From Deltaproteobacteria bacterium (GTDB taxonomy: Bacteria; Desulfobacterota; GWC2-55-46), in the NCBI GenBank assembly GCA_016234935.1, contig JACRNL010000015.1, positions 1-64,000 of the forward strand: a stretch of 64,000 nucleotides of DNA. Direction: 5' to 3'. Below, piece by piece: positions 47,640 through 56,741 of the stretch (its first letter is position 1; each line of letters opens with the position of its first letter). The notes under the pieces were generated by a model, which worked only from the letters and a program-made list of their open reading frames with translations, had not been told where the DNA came from and did not search any database. Both the position numbers and the translations under genes were made by a program.

Positions 47640-48332
47640 ATGGACAAACAAACAGTAAAAAGAACCGAGCCTCGTCTTCATCTCCCAATACATCCCGGTA
47701 ATGAACTTTTAATCGAAATCATAAACCTCAAACTGCGCATCAAGAGCCTCCTTGTGGGCCTTGAGCATGAGCAGTATCTCATCATTAAAATAGCCCCGAA
47801 TGACCTTATGGGCACCTTCCGCAGCGATGCCGTCAAGGAAAGCCCGATGATACTGAGATACCTTTACAAAGGCACGGTCTACAGCTTCAAGGCGCAGTTA
47901 TTGAACATCCTGTCCTCCCCCGCAAGACTCTTCTTCGTGTCATACCCTGAAGAGTTCGAGGATATACGGGTCCTTGAGAACGCGCGCTTTGACTGCATCC
48001 TCCCCGCCTCGACGCTTGTCGGAAACGATATAATCGAGATGACCGTGGTTGACATAAGCAAAGAAGGATGCCTGTGCATGATCGGCGCCGGGCCCAAGCA
48101 GGAGGCGCTTTACGGTCTTTTACAGGTCAATAAACAGATGGATATCAAAGTGCAGTTCCCCGGAATGACGGGCAAGTTCGGCCTCGTGGGGCGGATAAGG
48201 AACACAAGCAAGGGCACGGACAAGATAATGGTCGGATTGGTCTTCGAGGAAATGTCTGAAGACGTAAAAACGAAGCTCGAGGGCCTTTTAGCGCTCATGC
48301 AGCAAACCACTCGCAAGCAACGCCCTGAATGA
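47640..48332 (+). CDS. YcgR/PilZ-domain flagellar-brake-like protein
   Basis: LLVGLEHEQYLIIKIAP N-terminus; MTVVDISKEGCLCMIG PilZ-like DxSxxG element. Confidence 0.75.
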   Translation: MDKQTVKRTEPRLHLPIHPGNELLIEIINLKLRIKSLLVGLEHEQYLIIKIAPNDLMGTFRSDAVKESPMILRYLYKGTVYSFKAQLLNILSSPARLFFVSYPEEFEDIRVLENARFDCILPASTLVGNDIIEMTVVDISKEGCLCMIGAGPKQEALYGLLQVNKQMDIKVQFPGMTGKFGLVGRIRNTSKGTDKIMVGLVFEEMSEDVKTKLEGLLALMQQTTRKQRPE

Positions 48333-48582
48333 AGGATTCCTTTTACCAGATACCCAGCCGCACGCACCCCTAAGAGCCGCTCCGCAATCCTTCAAAAATA
48401 TCATGGTTTCAATATTGCAATACGTTCCGTAATTGAAACATATACATAACCGTTCGATAATCCTGCTATTTTTTAGAACTATTTTGTAGTGTTGCACTTT
48501 TGGAACAATCACCATTCATCACTTCAAGCTCCTCTTTAAAATAAATCCAATAAAATCGCTATGTTACCTGAGCATTTAAATT

Positions 48583-48598
48583 TGGCACGCTATTTGTA
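48583..48598 (+). promoter_or_regulatory. Candidate sigma54 promoter
   Basis: TGGCACGCTATTTGTA; -12 C replaced by T. Confidence 0.45.
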
Positions 48599-48655
48599 TA
48601 TTAAATAACTATGCGCTATGTGACGGCGTAAAAAACGTCCCGTGGGGTTGATAAA

Positions 48656-48787
48656 ATGGCGGAAAAATTACGCAGTATATATGACGTCTTGATACTCTCC
48701 ACCTTCAGTATTGCGATGGCGTTTACGGGCTGCATACTTTATCGGGAAGCGGCGTTGAAGTTCATCCTTAAAGGAAGCGGCAGATGA
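48656..48787 (+). CDS. 43-aa small membrane protein (absent from ORF track)
   Basis: MAEKLRSIYDVLILSTFSIAMAFTGCILYREAALKFILKGSGR*; one TM segment; downstream of candidate RpoN promoter. Confidence 0.55.
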   Translation: MAEKLRSIYDVLILSTFSIAMAFTGCILYREAALKFILKGSGR

Positions 48788-48903
48788 CGATTCTTAAGGA
48801 AGATAATATCCTGTAAGCAGCTTAACAGCCGGAACGCTGAAAGCGCAGCTTAAAAACCTTCAGTAATTCATCCCGCCTATCTCCTTTCACGAGACCCTCT
48901 CTC

Positions 48904-48946
48904 AAAAAAATACCCTGCCGGGGAAACCCGGCAGGGTATTTTTTTG
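48904..48946. terminator. Rho-independent terminator
   Basis: AAATACCCTGCCGGG-GAAA-CCCGGCAGGGTATTTTTTT. Confidence 0.92.
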
Positions 48947-49011
48947 CCTTGTAACTTTTGTCATATCCAGCGTTTTTACAATAATGTATCATTGTGCAAC
49001 ATGGAGACATC

Positions 49012-50451
49012 ATGAACGGACAGGACAATACGCTGAAACAGGCCGAAGATGCGCATTTAAACGCTGCCCTGCCTGCTTGCGGCAAAGAAACGGCAGCGAA
49101 CGTCTCAGACGTTCACAAGTGCCTTGGGATAAACAGTGAAATGATCCTCGACAGCATTGCCGACGGCGTCGTGGTCATAGGGCTCGACCACAAAGTGCTG
49201 CTCGTCAACCGCGCGGCAAAGGAAATTATGGGCGCGGCCGGAGCCGGCGACCTCCTTATCGGCAGCAGATGCTCATCCGTCCTCGGCCATACCGGCTGCA
49301 CCTTCGGGTGCCTCGTCAACACTACCATAAAAACAGGCGAACACCTTTATAACTACGAGGCGGATTTTGAAAATAACGGCAGAAAGCTCCGCCTCAGCAT
49401 CAACACGGCCCTTTTAAAGGACAGGGACGGCAAGGTCATCGGCGGCATCGAGATATTCCGCGACATCTCGCTCCTCAAGGAGCTTAAAGATGAACTGAAG
49501 GGCAGATACTCCTTTGAAAACATCATCGGCAAAAACTGGAAGGTGCACGAGGTCTTCGAGCTTCTCAAGGAAGTCGCGCCCACGAAGGCGGCCGTCCTCA
49601 TAGAAGGCGAGACCGGCACCGGAAAGGAGCTGATAGCCAACGCCATACACCACAAATCGCCAAGGGCGGGCGGCCCTTTTGTAAAGGTAAACTGCGCCGC
49701 GCTGTCCGAGGGGCTTCTTGAAAGCGAGCTGTTCGGCCACGTCAAGGGCGCCTTCACCGGCGCGGTCAGCGACAGGGCAGGCAGGTTCGAGATGGCCGAC
49801 AACGGCACCTTATTCCTCGACGAGGTCGGCGACATATCGCCGCATACTCAGGTAAAGCTCCTGCGCGCCTTGCAGGAAGGCGAGTTCGAGAGGGTCGGCG
49901 GGACAAAGACCATAAAGATAAACGTGCGCGTCATCACCGCCACGAACAAAGACCTGAAGGCCGAGGTGAAAAAGGGCGCGTTCAGGGAAGACCTCTATTA
50001 CAGGCTGAAGGTCGTGCCCATCCGCCTGCCCGCGCTAAGGCAGAGAAAAGACGACATCCCGCTGCTCGTCAAATACTTCATGGAAAAGTTCAACGTCGCC
50101 ATGGGCATGGAGGTTACGAACATCTCGCCGCTTGCAATGGAGCGGCTGATGGAATATAATTTCCCCGGAAACATCAGGGAGCTTGAGCACGCCATAGAGC
50201 ACGCCTTCGTCAGGTGCCAGGGCAAGACGATAAACCCGGAGCATCTCCCGAAAGACCTGCAGACAAGCGACATTATCTCAAAGGCGGTAAACGACGCGGA
50301 GCCGCTTAAATCCCTTGAACGGGAGATGATCATCAGAACTCTCGGCGATACGCGCTGGAAGTTCACGGAATGCGCCAGAAAGCTCAGGATAAGCCGCACG
50401 ACGCTGTGGCGGAGAATGAAAGACCTGCGGATAGAAAAACCCGCGAGATGA
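49012..50451 (+). CDS. PAS-containing sigma54-dependent transcriptional activator
   Basis: [73 protein letters not shown]-terminal Fis-type HTH. Confidence 0.95.
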   Translation: MNGQDNTLKQAEDAHLNAALPACGKETAANVSDVHKCLGINSEMILDSIADGVVVIGLDHKVLLVNRAAKEIMGAAGAGDLLIGSRCSSVLGHTGCTFGCLVNTTIKTGEHLYNYEADFENNGRKLRLSINTALLKDRDGKVIGGIEIFRDISLLKELKDELKGRYSFENIIGKNWKVHEVFELLKEVAPTKAAVLIEGETGTGKELIANAIHHKSPRAGGPFVKVNCAALSEGLLESELFGHVKGAFTGAVSDRAGRFEMADNGTLFLDEVGDISPHTQVKLLRALQEGEFERVGGTKTIKINVRVITATNKDLKAEVKKGAFREDLYYRLKVVPIRLPALRQRKDDIPLLVKYFMEKFNVAMGMEVTNISPLAMERLMEYNFPGNIRELEHAIEHAFVRCQGKTINPEHLPKDLQTSDIISKAVNDAEPLKSLEREMIIRTLGDTRWKFTECARKLRISRTTLWRRMKDLRIEKPAR

Positions 50452-50519
50452 TTCCCGCTTTTCATGCGGCAATCCGGTCAGAACCGCGCGGCTGCTTCAC
50501 GCCCCTTCCAAAACATACC

Positions 50520-51668
50520 GTGAACCACACCTTAAACAAAATCGCCGCGTCAGCCGCCGTATTCTTCGTGTTGGCCGCTCCCGCAAAGGCCGCAAGTCCG
50601 CCGGCATTATGCAAGGTCGCGCTTGACTCCCTCGGCTCCAGCTCCGGCGCGCCCGGAGACAGCTTCGAGATGCTCGGCGTCTGGGAAGATACTCAAGGCG
50701 CAAAGACTGCAAGCATCAACAAAGGCAGCGGGCGCCTTCTCGAGGTGCTTTCCTGGAGCGCGTCCGTCATCAAGGTAAGGATACCCGGCGATCTCTCACC
50801 CGGTATTTACAAGGTCGGCGTTTATTGCAACAACCCTCCGCACTGGCAGGGAAGCGGCTTTAAGGACTTCACGGTGACGGCAAAGGCCGGCGACAGGCAT
50901 AGCCCGGCAAGCCAGCCCCTTGAAGGGGTTGAACCCCCTGAGGGGGTTCAACCCCGGCCTTCTGCCCCAGCCGCATTGCCGCCGCAAAGCGCCGCACTAA
51001 CCGCGCCTGAAGTCCAGCAGACGCAACCGGCGCAAACCGGCACGGGAGGCCAAATACAGATACAACTGCGCGAAGTCACGGAAAAGCAAACGCCGCCCGC
51101 GCCGGAGCAGTCCGGAACCGGCGGCGTAAAGAAACAGGACAAACTCGGCCTGTGGATGCTTGCCGTCATCTTCGCGGCTGTGATTGTCTTTATTATCCGT
51201 AAGAGAAGCGTTGTCCGTGCCGCGAATTACCAACAGGCCGCCGGACTTCCGGAAGAAAAACCTGACGTAGTAAAAACAAAGGCCCGGATAGCTGCCGGCA
51301 GGAATTTGCCAAAGGCCTTTACAGGCGAGTATAAAGGCGTTGCTTACAGCGCCGAAACGCTCGGCTTCAACCCCGATAAAGACGACCCTTCGGCCTTCGG
51401 CACGCCTTGCGTGACGGTCTCCATTGACGCGCCCAAACCCCTTTCAAGAGAGCTTGAGGTCAACGCCCGCAAAACAAGACCCGCGGTCAGCGGCGACAGG
51501 GCCGCGCACATTGACGCCCTTCTGGACATGGGCGCCGACTACATAGACGTCGGTTTCAATACAACATGGGTGGCTGCGGAAGTGCCCGCAACAAAGGCCG
51601 TTGTCGACAGGGCGCTGGCGGAGAGGATCGTTGAACGGCTTATAAAACTGCGCGAACTTTCCGCGTAA
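50520..51668 (+). CDS. Secreted/membrane IPT-TIG-like protein with C-terminal TM and unknown domain
   Basis: GTG start after the sigma54 activator; signal peptide; YKVGVYCNNPPHWQGSGFKDFTV; GLWMLAVIFAAVIVFII TM segment. Confidence 0.65.
   Translation: MNHTLNKIAASAAVFFVLAAPAKAASPPALCKVALDSLGSSSGAPGDSFEMLGVWEDTQGAKTASINKGSGRLLEVLSWSASVIKVRIPGDLSPGIYKVGVYCNNPPHWQGSGFKDFTVTAKAGDRHSPASQPLEGVEPPEGVQPRPSAPAALPPQSAALTAPEVQQTQPAQTGTGGQIQIQLREVTEKQTPPAPEQSGTGGVKKQDKLGLWMLAVIFAAVIVFIIRKRSVVRAANYQQAAGLPEEKPDVVKTKARIAAGRNLPKAFTGEYKGVAYSAETLGFNPDKDDPSAFGTPCVTVSIDAPKPLSRELEVNARKTRPAVSGDRAAHIDALLDMGADYIDVGFNTTWVAAEVPATKAVVDRALAERIVERLIKLRELSA
50913..50956. repeat. Family-B double palindrome inside IPT-TIG-like CDS
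   Basis: cagccccttgaaggggttgaaccccctgagggggttcaacccc; contains 23-bp palindrome TTGAACCCCCTGAGGGGGTTCAA. Confidence 0.88.
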
Positions 51669-51696
51669 GGGCGGCGTAAGATACGGGGCGTTTCAT

Positions 51697-51975
51697 TCAC
51701 TTCTTAAAAAGTCCTCTTAACTTTTCCATCGGATCCGCGGCAGGGCTGTCCGCCGCCGTCCCTTCCCTGAACTGAAAATAGTCGCAGAAGTTTGACCTGT
51801 CTTTGTCCTTCACAGGCTCGGCCATTGGTTCGCGGCATTCGCTGCCTGCGTCCCTGTCATGGAAGGCGCAGTTCAGACACGCCTTCAAATCCGCGCCGCA
51901 AAAAAAGCACGCATCCCCCCTGCCGGGCTTCCCGGATATGTCAACCGGTCTTTTGCATGAAAAGCATGTTCTCAT
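51697..51975 (-). CDS. Small Cys-rich zinc-ribbon protein
   Basis: MRTCFSCKRPVDISGKPGRGDACFFCGADLKACLNCAFHDRDAGSECREP. Confidence 0.75.
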   Translation of the reverse strand: MRTCFSCKRPVDISGKPGRGDACFFCGADLKACLNCAFHDRDAGSECREPMAEPVKDKDRSNFCDYFQFREGTAADSPAADPMEKLRGLFKK

Positions 51976-52010
51976 TTCAATGAATACATGTTGATTAAAC
52001 CGGACGGCGC

Positions 52011-52457
52011 TCAGTCCTCCTGCACCACGCGCACCGCGCCGCGGCTGGGCCGGAGCCTCTCGTCAAGACTGTATTTGCCGGGGCCGATGAAGATGAAGCT
52101 GAAAAAGACGATGCCCAGCTCGACGGCGTGCGACGCGCCGAAAAGACCTTCGCCCCTGTTGAGATGAAAACCAGCCGCGACGATCATGGTTATCACGAGA
52201 AGGGCCGAGAACTCCCTTGAAAAGAGGCCGAGGATGAGCGCGAAGCCGCCGGCGAACTCGGAAACCGCCGCCATGAAGCCCCAGAACACCGGCGCGAAGT
52301 CAATGCCGAATATTCCGGCGGCCCTGCCCAGACCTTCCCACTTCGCAGGGCCGCCCAGCATCTTCGGCGCGCCGTGATAGACAAACATCGCGCCAATGCC
52401 GAGGCGCAATATCAAAAGCCCGATATTCCTGTATCTGCCGAGACTGTTTAATATCAT
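52011..52457 (-). CDS. DoxX-family membrane protein
   Basis: LLILRLGIGAMFVYHGAPKMLGG; SEFAGGFALILGLFSREFSALLVITMIVA. Confidence 0.9.
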   Translation of the reverse strand: MILNSLGRYRNIGLLILRLGIGAMFVYHGAPKMLGGPAKWEGLGRAAGIFGIDFAPVFWGFMAAVSEFAGGFALILGLFSREFSALLVITMIVAAGFHLNRGEGLFGASHAVELGIVFFSFIFIGPGKYSLDERLRPSRGAVRVVQED

Positions 52458-52470
52458 GCTCTCCCTCCAA

Positions 52471-52532
52471 CGCAGCGCGAGGCTTCAGCCTCGCTTCCCC
52501 GCTTAAAGCCTGCGGGGACATGGTTTTGCGGC
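52471..52532 (-). repeat. 62-bp dispersed repeat, copy 2 (family E, inverted)
   Basis: Reverse complement of 3574-3635 with about 3 mismatches. Confidence 0.9.
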
Positions 52533-52626
52533 TTGATTTAAGCGCGTGAACTGAATTATAGCCAATAAATACTACCTTTCCGAAATACCAGGCCAAAAAA
52601 GACGGCTCCGGAAAGGGCATCCGCGC

Positions 52627-53046
52627 CTACTCATCCCCCGTTACCTTTGTCCTTGTCTTTTTCGTGCGGCCCCTGACCTTTTTCTCAACGACGCGTTTTT
52701 CCTTCGCGGCCCTGGAGGGTTTTGTTTTAAACCGTTTTTTCGGCCTCTGGGCGGCCTTTTTTATGAGGCCGAGGAGTTTTGCGAGGGCCGTTGTCCGGTT
52801 CATCTCCCGCTTTCTGAACTCCCTTGCCGAGATGATAAGTATCCCCTCTTCGGTAACGCTGTTGGCGCCAAGACGGATGAGCCTCTCCTTAACGTCATAA
52901 GGCAGTTTTGACCGCGCTATATCAAAGCGGATATGCACGGCAGTGGAGACCTTGTTTGCGTGCTGGCCCCCCGGCCCGCCGGAGCGGGTGAACTCCTCCT
53001 GCACCTCGCTCTCGTCTATAAAGATTTCATCCGTTACGCGGATCAT
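52627..53046 (-). CDS. arfB: ArfB-like peptidyl-tRNA hydrolase (class-I RF GGQ domain)
   Basis: FTRSGGPGGQHANKVSTAVHIRFDIARSKLP; basic C-terminal tail. Confidence 0.92.
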   Translation of the reverse strand: MIRVTDEIFIDESEVQEEFTRSGGPGGQHANKVSTAVHIRFDIARSKLPYDVKERLIRLGANSVTEEGILIISAREFRKREMNRTTALAKLLGLIKKAAQRPKKRFKTKPSRAAKEKRVVEKKVRGRTKKTRTKVTGDE

Positions 53047-53121
53047 GCGTAGAGTTTACGACTTATACGGAGCGCCATCAAGGGGAATATTGAGGAATTT
53101 ATTATCCCCCTCCCCGGCGGC

Positions 53122-54624
53122 CTACTCTTTCGTTATTTTTTCTTCCTGCCATCCTCCGCCTAAAGCCTTGTATAAGGCCACGAGGTTCGTGGATACGTCC
53201 GTCTCGCTTCGGCTGAGCCTCGTCTGGGAGGAATAGAGCGAACGCTCGGCGTCAAGCACGTCTATAAAACCGGTAAGCCCTTTCAGGTAACGCTCGCTTG
53301 CAAGCCGTACGGACAGCTTGTCGGCCTCGACCTCTCTCAGCAGGGTCCTCTGCCGCTCCTGCCCCTTGTAATACGCGGCCAACGAGCCTTCGACCTCCTC
53401 AAGCGCGGAAAGCACGGCTGACCGGTAACTCAGCAGGGCCGCTTCCCCTGCGGCTTTTTTGGCCTCGATGTTGGCCCGTATCCTCCCCCCCGCGAATATC
53501 GGAAGGCTTACCCCCGGCGCTATCTGCCACGCCCTGCTGCCGGACGCGAGGAGGTTTGACGTATTGGAGCTTTGCAGACCGACAAGGGCCGTCAGATTAA
53601 AGCGCGGGAAAAGTTCCGACCTCGCGACGCCTATAACGGCGCTGGCAACGGCAAGCTCGCGCTCCGCCCTCCTTATGTCCGGCCTTCTAAGCAAAAGCTC
53701 CGACGGCAGTCCTAACGGCAGCTGCGCTGAAACCGCCGGAACGGGCCTTTCCGCGGAAAGCTCTTCAGCCAGGGCCGACGGCTGGTTGCCGAGGAGCACA
53801 GCGATGCGGTAAATGCTTTTTTTAATGGCGGCTTCAATGACTGGTATCTGAGAAGCGGTCTGGGCGGCCTGTGAATCCGCCCTTGCCGCGTCAAGTCCGG
53901 AACTGAGGCCGGCCTTATAACGCGACATGGTAAGCTCAAGGGTGTCCTGCTGTGATTTAAGGTTGTTTCTCGCTATGGACAGCTCCTGCTGGAGGCCGCG
54001 CAGGTCTATGTAGTTCCGGGCCACCTCTCCGAGAAGCGTCACCCTGACGGACCGGCTCTCTTCGACTGCGGCTTCTATGCCGGCCTTTGCCGCCTCGACG
54101 GCCCGGCGCACGCCGCCGAACAGGTCTATCTCCCACGAGGCGTCAAAACCGGTCTTGTAAAGGTCTGTCGTAGTCCCGTTGCCGCCGATTGCCCCGCCCA
54201 GCGACTTTGTGTTGACGTTGGCGCTTCCCCTGCCACGGGCGTCAGACGCCGACAGGTTTACTTTTGGGAGAGCCGCGGCCCCTGCTGCGGCAAGTTCGGC
54301 GCGCGCCTGCCGTATCCTCGTTTGGGCGAGGCGCAGGTCGAGGCTCGACTCCAGAGCCTCGTTTATCAGACGGTCAAGCACAGGGTCGTTAAAACCCTTC
54401 CACCATTGGGCCAAAGCAGAATGGCCCTCCGTACCTGACAGGGCTGCCTCCCTGCCTGACAAAGCGGCCTCCGGGACGCGGGAGGCCGCTGACTTTGATC
54501 CGTCCCACTTATTTTCCAAAGGGGTATCCGGCCGGACGTAATCCGGCCCTACCGTGCATCCTGACGGCAGCGCGGCAAGCAGCAGCGTCCCGATGACGCC
54601 AAGGCAGGCGGAACGTCTTCTCAT
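53122..54624 (-). CDS. Outer-membrane efflux lipoprotein (NodT/OprM-like)
   Basis: LPSGCTVGPDYVRPDTPLENKW; LLRRPDIRRAERELAVASAVIGVARSELFPRFNLTALVG. Confidence 0.93.
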   Translation of the reverse strand: MRRRSACLGVIGTLLLAALPSGCTVGPDYVRPDTPLENKWDGSKSAASRVPEAALSGREAALSGTEGHSALAQWWKGFNDPVLDRLINEALESSLDLRLAQTRIRQARAELAAAGAAALPKVNLSASDARGRGSANVNTKSLGGAIGGNGTTTDLYKTGFDASWEIDLFGGVRRAVEAAKAGIEAAVEESRSVRVTLLGEVARNYIDLRGLQQELSIARNNLKSQQDTLELTMSRYKAGLSSGLDAARADSQAAQTASQIPVIEAAIKKSIYRIAVLLGNQPSALAEELSAERPVPAVSAQLPLGLPSELLLRRPDIRRAERELAVASAVIGVARSELFPRFNLTALVGLQSSNTSNLLASGSRAWQIAPGVSLPIFAGGRIRANIEAKKAAGEAALLSYRSAVLSALEEVEGSLAAYYKGQERQRTLLREVEADKLSVRLASERYLKGLTGFIDVLDAERSLYSSQTRLSRSETDVSTNLVALYKALGGGWQEEKITKE

Positions 54625-55613
54625 GACTCTTTCCCTTTTTCAGCGTCTTTCAGCGGCCTTTGCGTCTGCGCCGCGCCCGCTGCGGAAGGGGCTTCGATAA
54701 ATACGTCCATCTGCTGGCCGACGTAGGCGGGCAGATCGCCGCGTCTGAAGCTGTATATGACCTGCAAAACGCGCGTGTCAACACGTTCGGTGCTGTCTCC
54801 CGTGAGCGACCTCTTGGGCAGCACGAACGGCTCCACCCTTACGAAGCTGAGGCTTGCCTTGTAGTCGCGGTTGCCCCTTAAAGAAGCGGCGGCCCGGGCA
54901 TCGCCTAAAAACCTCCACGCGTCGTTTTCATCTATATCAACCCGCACGTGGAGGTTATCGACGTTGCCGATCATCATAAGCGGCGTGGCGAGAAAGCCTG
55001 TCTGCGCATACTCGCCGGGCCTGATGTTTACCTGAAGCACCTCCGCGTCCACCGGGGAGCGCACGGTAAGACGATCAATGTTCGTCTGCGCCGCCCTGAC
55101 CATCGCGGCGGCGGCCTCGGCCTGCGCGCCGGCGCTATCCAGCTTTGCCCTGGCGATAAGCACTGCGTTCCTTCTCCGCTCAAGGTCGTCAACGCTTATG
55201 GCGCGCCTGTCGGTTATGCCTTCGACGATGTCAAGCTGGCTCTTTACGTCCGCCAGGATTGCCCCTGCCTCGCTCACGACGGCCTTTGCCCTTGCAAGCT
55301 CGCTCATCCTCACGCCGAGCTCGGCCGCAAGCTCCCTGTCGTCAAGCGCAAAGAGCGCGCCGCCCGCGCGGACCTTGTCTCCCCACTTTACGAATATCCG
55401 CTTCACTATCCCCGCAACGGGCGTGCCGATGTTGATGTTGTTTGTTTTGGCCTCTATTATACCGGCCGCGGCTATGTATGAACTGAACGGGGCCTTCGCC
55501 GGTTCGGCCAGATGCTGGGACACAGGGGCAGGCTTTGCCCCGACCGCAACGGAATACACAGCAAAGGCAAACCCTGCCGCGGCTATGACTGGAATGGTGT
55601 ATTTCGGAAGCAT
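54621..55613 (-). CDS. HlyD/DevB-like periplasmic adaptor
   Basis: GIVKRIFVKWGDKVRAGGALFALDDRELAAEL; VRSPVDAEVLQVNIRPGEYAQTG. Confidence 0.88.
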   Translation of the reverse strand: MLPKYTIPVIAAAGFAFAVYSVAVGAKPAPVSQHLAEPAKAPFSSYIAAAGIIEAKTNNINIGTPVAGIVKRIFVKWGDKVRAGGALFALDDRELAAELGVRMSELARAKAVVSEAGAILADVKSQLDIVEGITDRRAISVDDLERRRNAVLIARAKLDSAGAQAEAAAAMVRAAQTNIDRLTVRSPVDAEVLQVNIRPGEYAQTGFLATPLMMIGNVDNLHVRVDIDENDAWRFLGDARAAASLRGNRDYKASLSFVRVEPFVLPKRSLTGDSTERVDTRVLQVIYSFRRGDLPAYVGQQMDVFIEAPSAAGAAQTQRPLKDAEKGKES

Positions 55614-55777
55614 CTGCACTCTCCTTTTTAAATAGGCTGCTAAAAAAATCCCGCGTTTCCATTCCCGTGCGGGCCGCTCAAAGAACAGTGAACGATTGAC
55701 AATGCCGCCCCTGCTGTCATCCCCGAATGTCTCTATCGGGGATACAAGCAATGGTTGTTGTAAAAATAATATTACAA

Positions 55778-56536
55778 TCAATGTTCCAGCTGCGCTGGGG
55801 AATTGACAACCTGCTCTATCCTGCCGTCGTCCATGCGCGCTATCCTGTCGGCGAAGCTGAATATCCTCGCGTCATGGGTGACTATCACGAGCGTCCGTTG
55901 ATGGTCAAGGGCCACCCGTTTCAGGAGCTCCATTACCCGCGCCCCTGTTTCATGGTCAAGGGCGCTCGTCGGCTCGTCGCATACGATAAGCCGGGGGTTA
56001 TGCACAAGGGCCCTTGCTATGGCGACCCTCTGCTGCTGACCGCCGGAGAGCTGTGCGGGAAGCGCGTTCGTCCTGTCGCCGATGCCGACCTCGGCGAGTA
56101 TCTCAGAGGCGCGCTTGACAGCCTCTTTTCTCTTGACCCCGTTGATTATAAGCGGCATGGCGGCATTCTCGGCCGCTGTCAGCGCGGGAAGGAGGTTATA
56201 CGCCTGAAAGACGAAGCCGATGTTTCTGGCCCGGTAGCGCACCTTTTCGTGGCCGGCCATGTGAAGGAGGTCATGCTCGTAAACCCGGCAGCTGCCCGCG
56301 TCCTGGTCGAGTATCCCGGCTATCACCGAGATAAGCGTCGTCTTGCCGCAGCCGGACGGCCCGACGAGCATAAAGAGCTCGCCCTTATTCACCTCAAGGT
56401 CAACCCCGCGCAGCGCCATTATCTTTGAATCATCAACGCCGTAGCCTTTGGCGACGCCGCTGCATTTTACAGCTAATTCCGCGGCGTTAGTGGCTGCGTT
56501 GCCGACATTTACAGCCGGTTCCGTTTGATTTGACAT
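55778..56536 (-). CDS. MacB/LolD/DevA-like ABC transporter ATPase
   Basis: MLVGPSGCGKTTLISVIAGIL; LPAQLSGGQQQRVAIARALVHNPRLIVCDEPTSALD. Confidence 0.93.
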   Translation of the reverse strand: MSNQTEPAVNVGNAATNAAELAVKCSGVAKGYGVDDSKIMALRGVDLEVNKGELFMLVGPSGCGKTTLISVIAGILDQDAGSCRVYEHDLLHMAGHEKVRYRARNIGFVFQAYNLLPALTAAENAAMPLIINGVKRKEAVKRASEILAEVGIGDRTNALPAQLSGGQQQRVAIARALVHNPRLIVCDEPTSALDHETGARVMELLKRVALDHQRTLVIVTHDARIFSFADRIARMDDGRIEQVVNSPAQLEH

Positions 56537-56563
56537 GAGCCTTTCCTGTTATCCTTACGCACA

Positions 56564-56741
56564 GCAGGGTGCTGAAAAACTAATATACTCGTGCAGGCTG
56601 CTCAAAAAGCCTCCGACCCATGCTCCGCATGGGTACCCCGAAGGCGTCGAGGAGTGAGGAATGAGACGTAGGTATCACTACGCCGTTCGTTCCGAACGAC
56701 GAAGGCAACGCAGTAGATGAGGCGCTTGAGGCAGCCTGTTA
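56564..56741. mobile_element. MITE-like family-D element, copy 2
   Basis: cagggtgctgaaaaac...gtcgaggagtgaggaatgagacgta..tacgccgttcgttccgaacgacgaaggcaacgc...gcagcctgtta. Confidence 0.72.

Noticed and set aside
47432-47647. 71-aa minus-strand ORF upstream of the PilZ gene
   Set aside because: No recognisable domain, overlaps the structured leader and the PilZ start; insufficient support.
50913-50956. Double palindrome as an internal transcription terminator
   Set aside because: No T-tract, and it lies inside an open reading frame that continues with a plausible TM domain; treated as an in-frame repeat.
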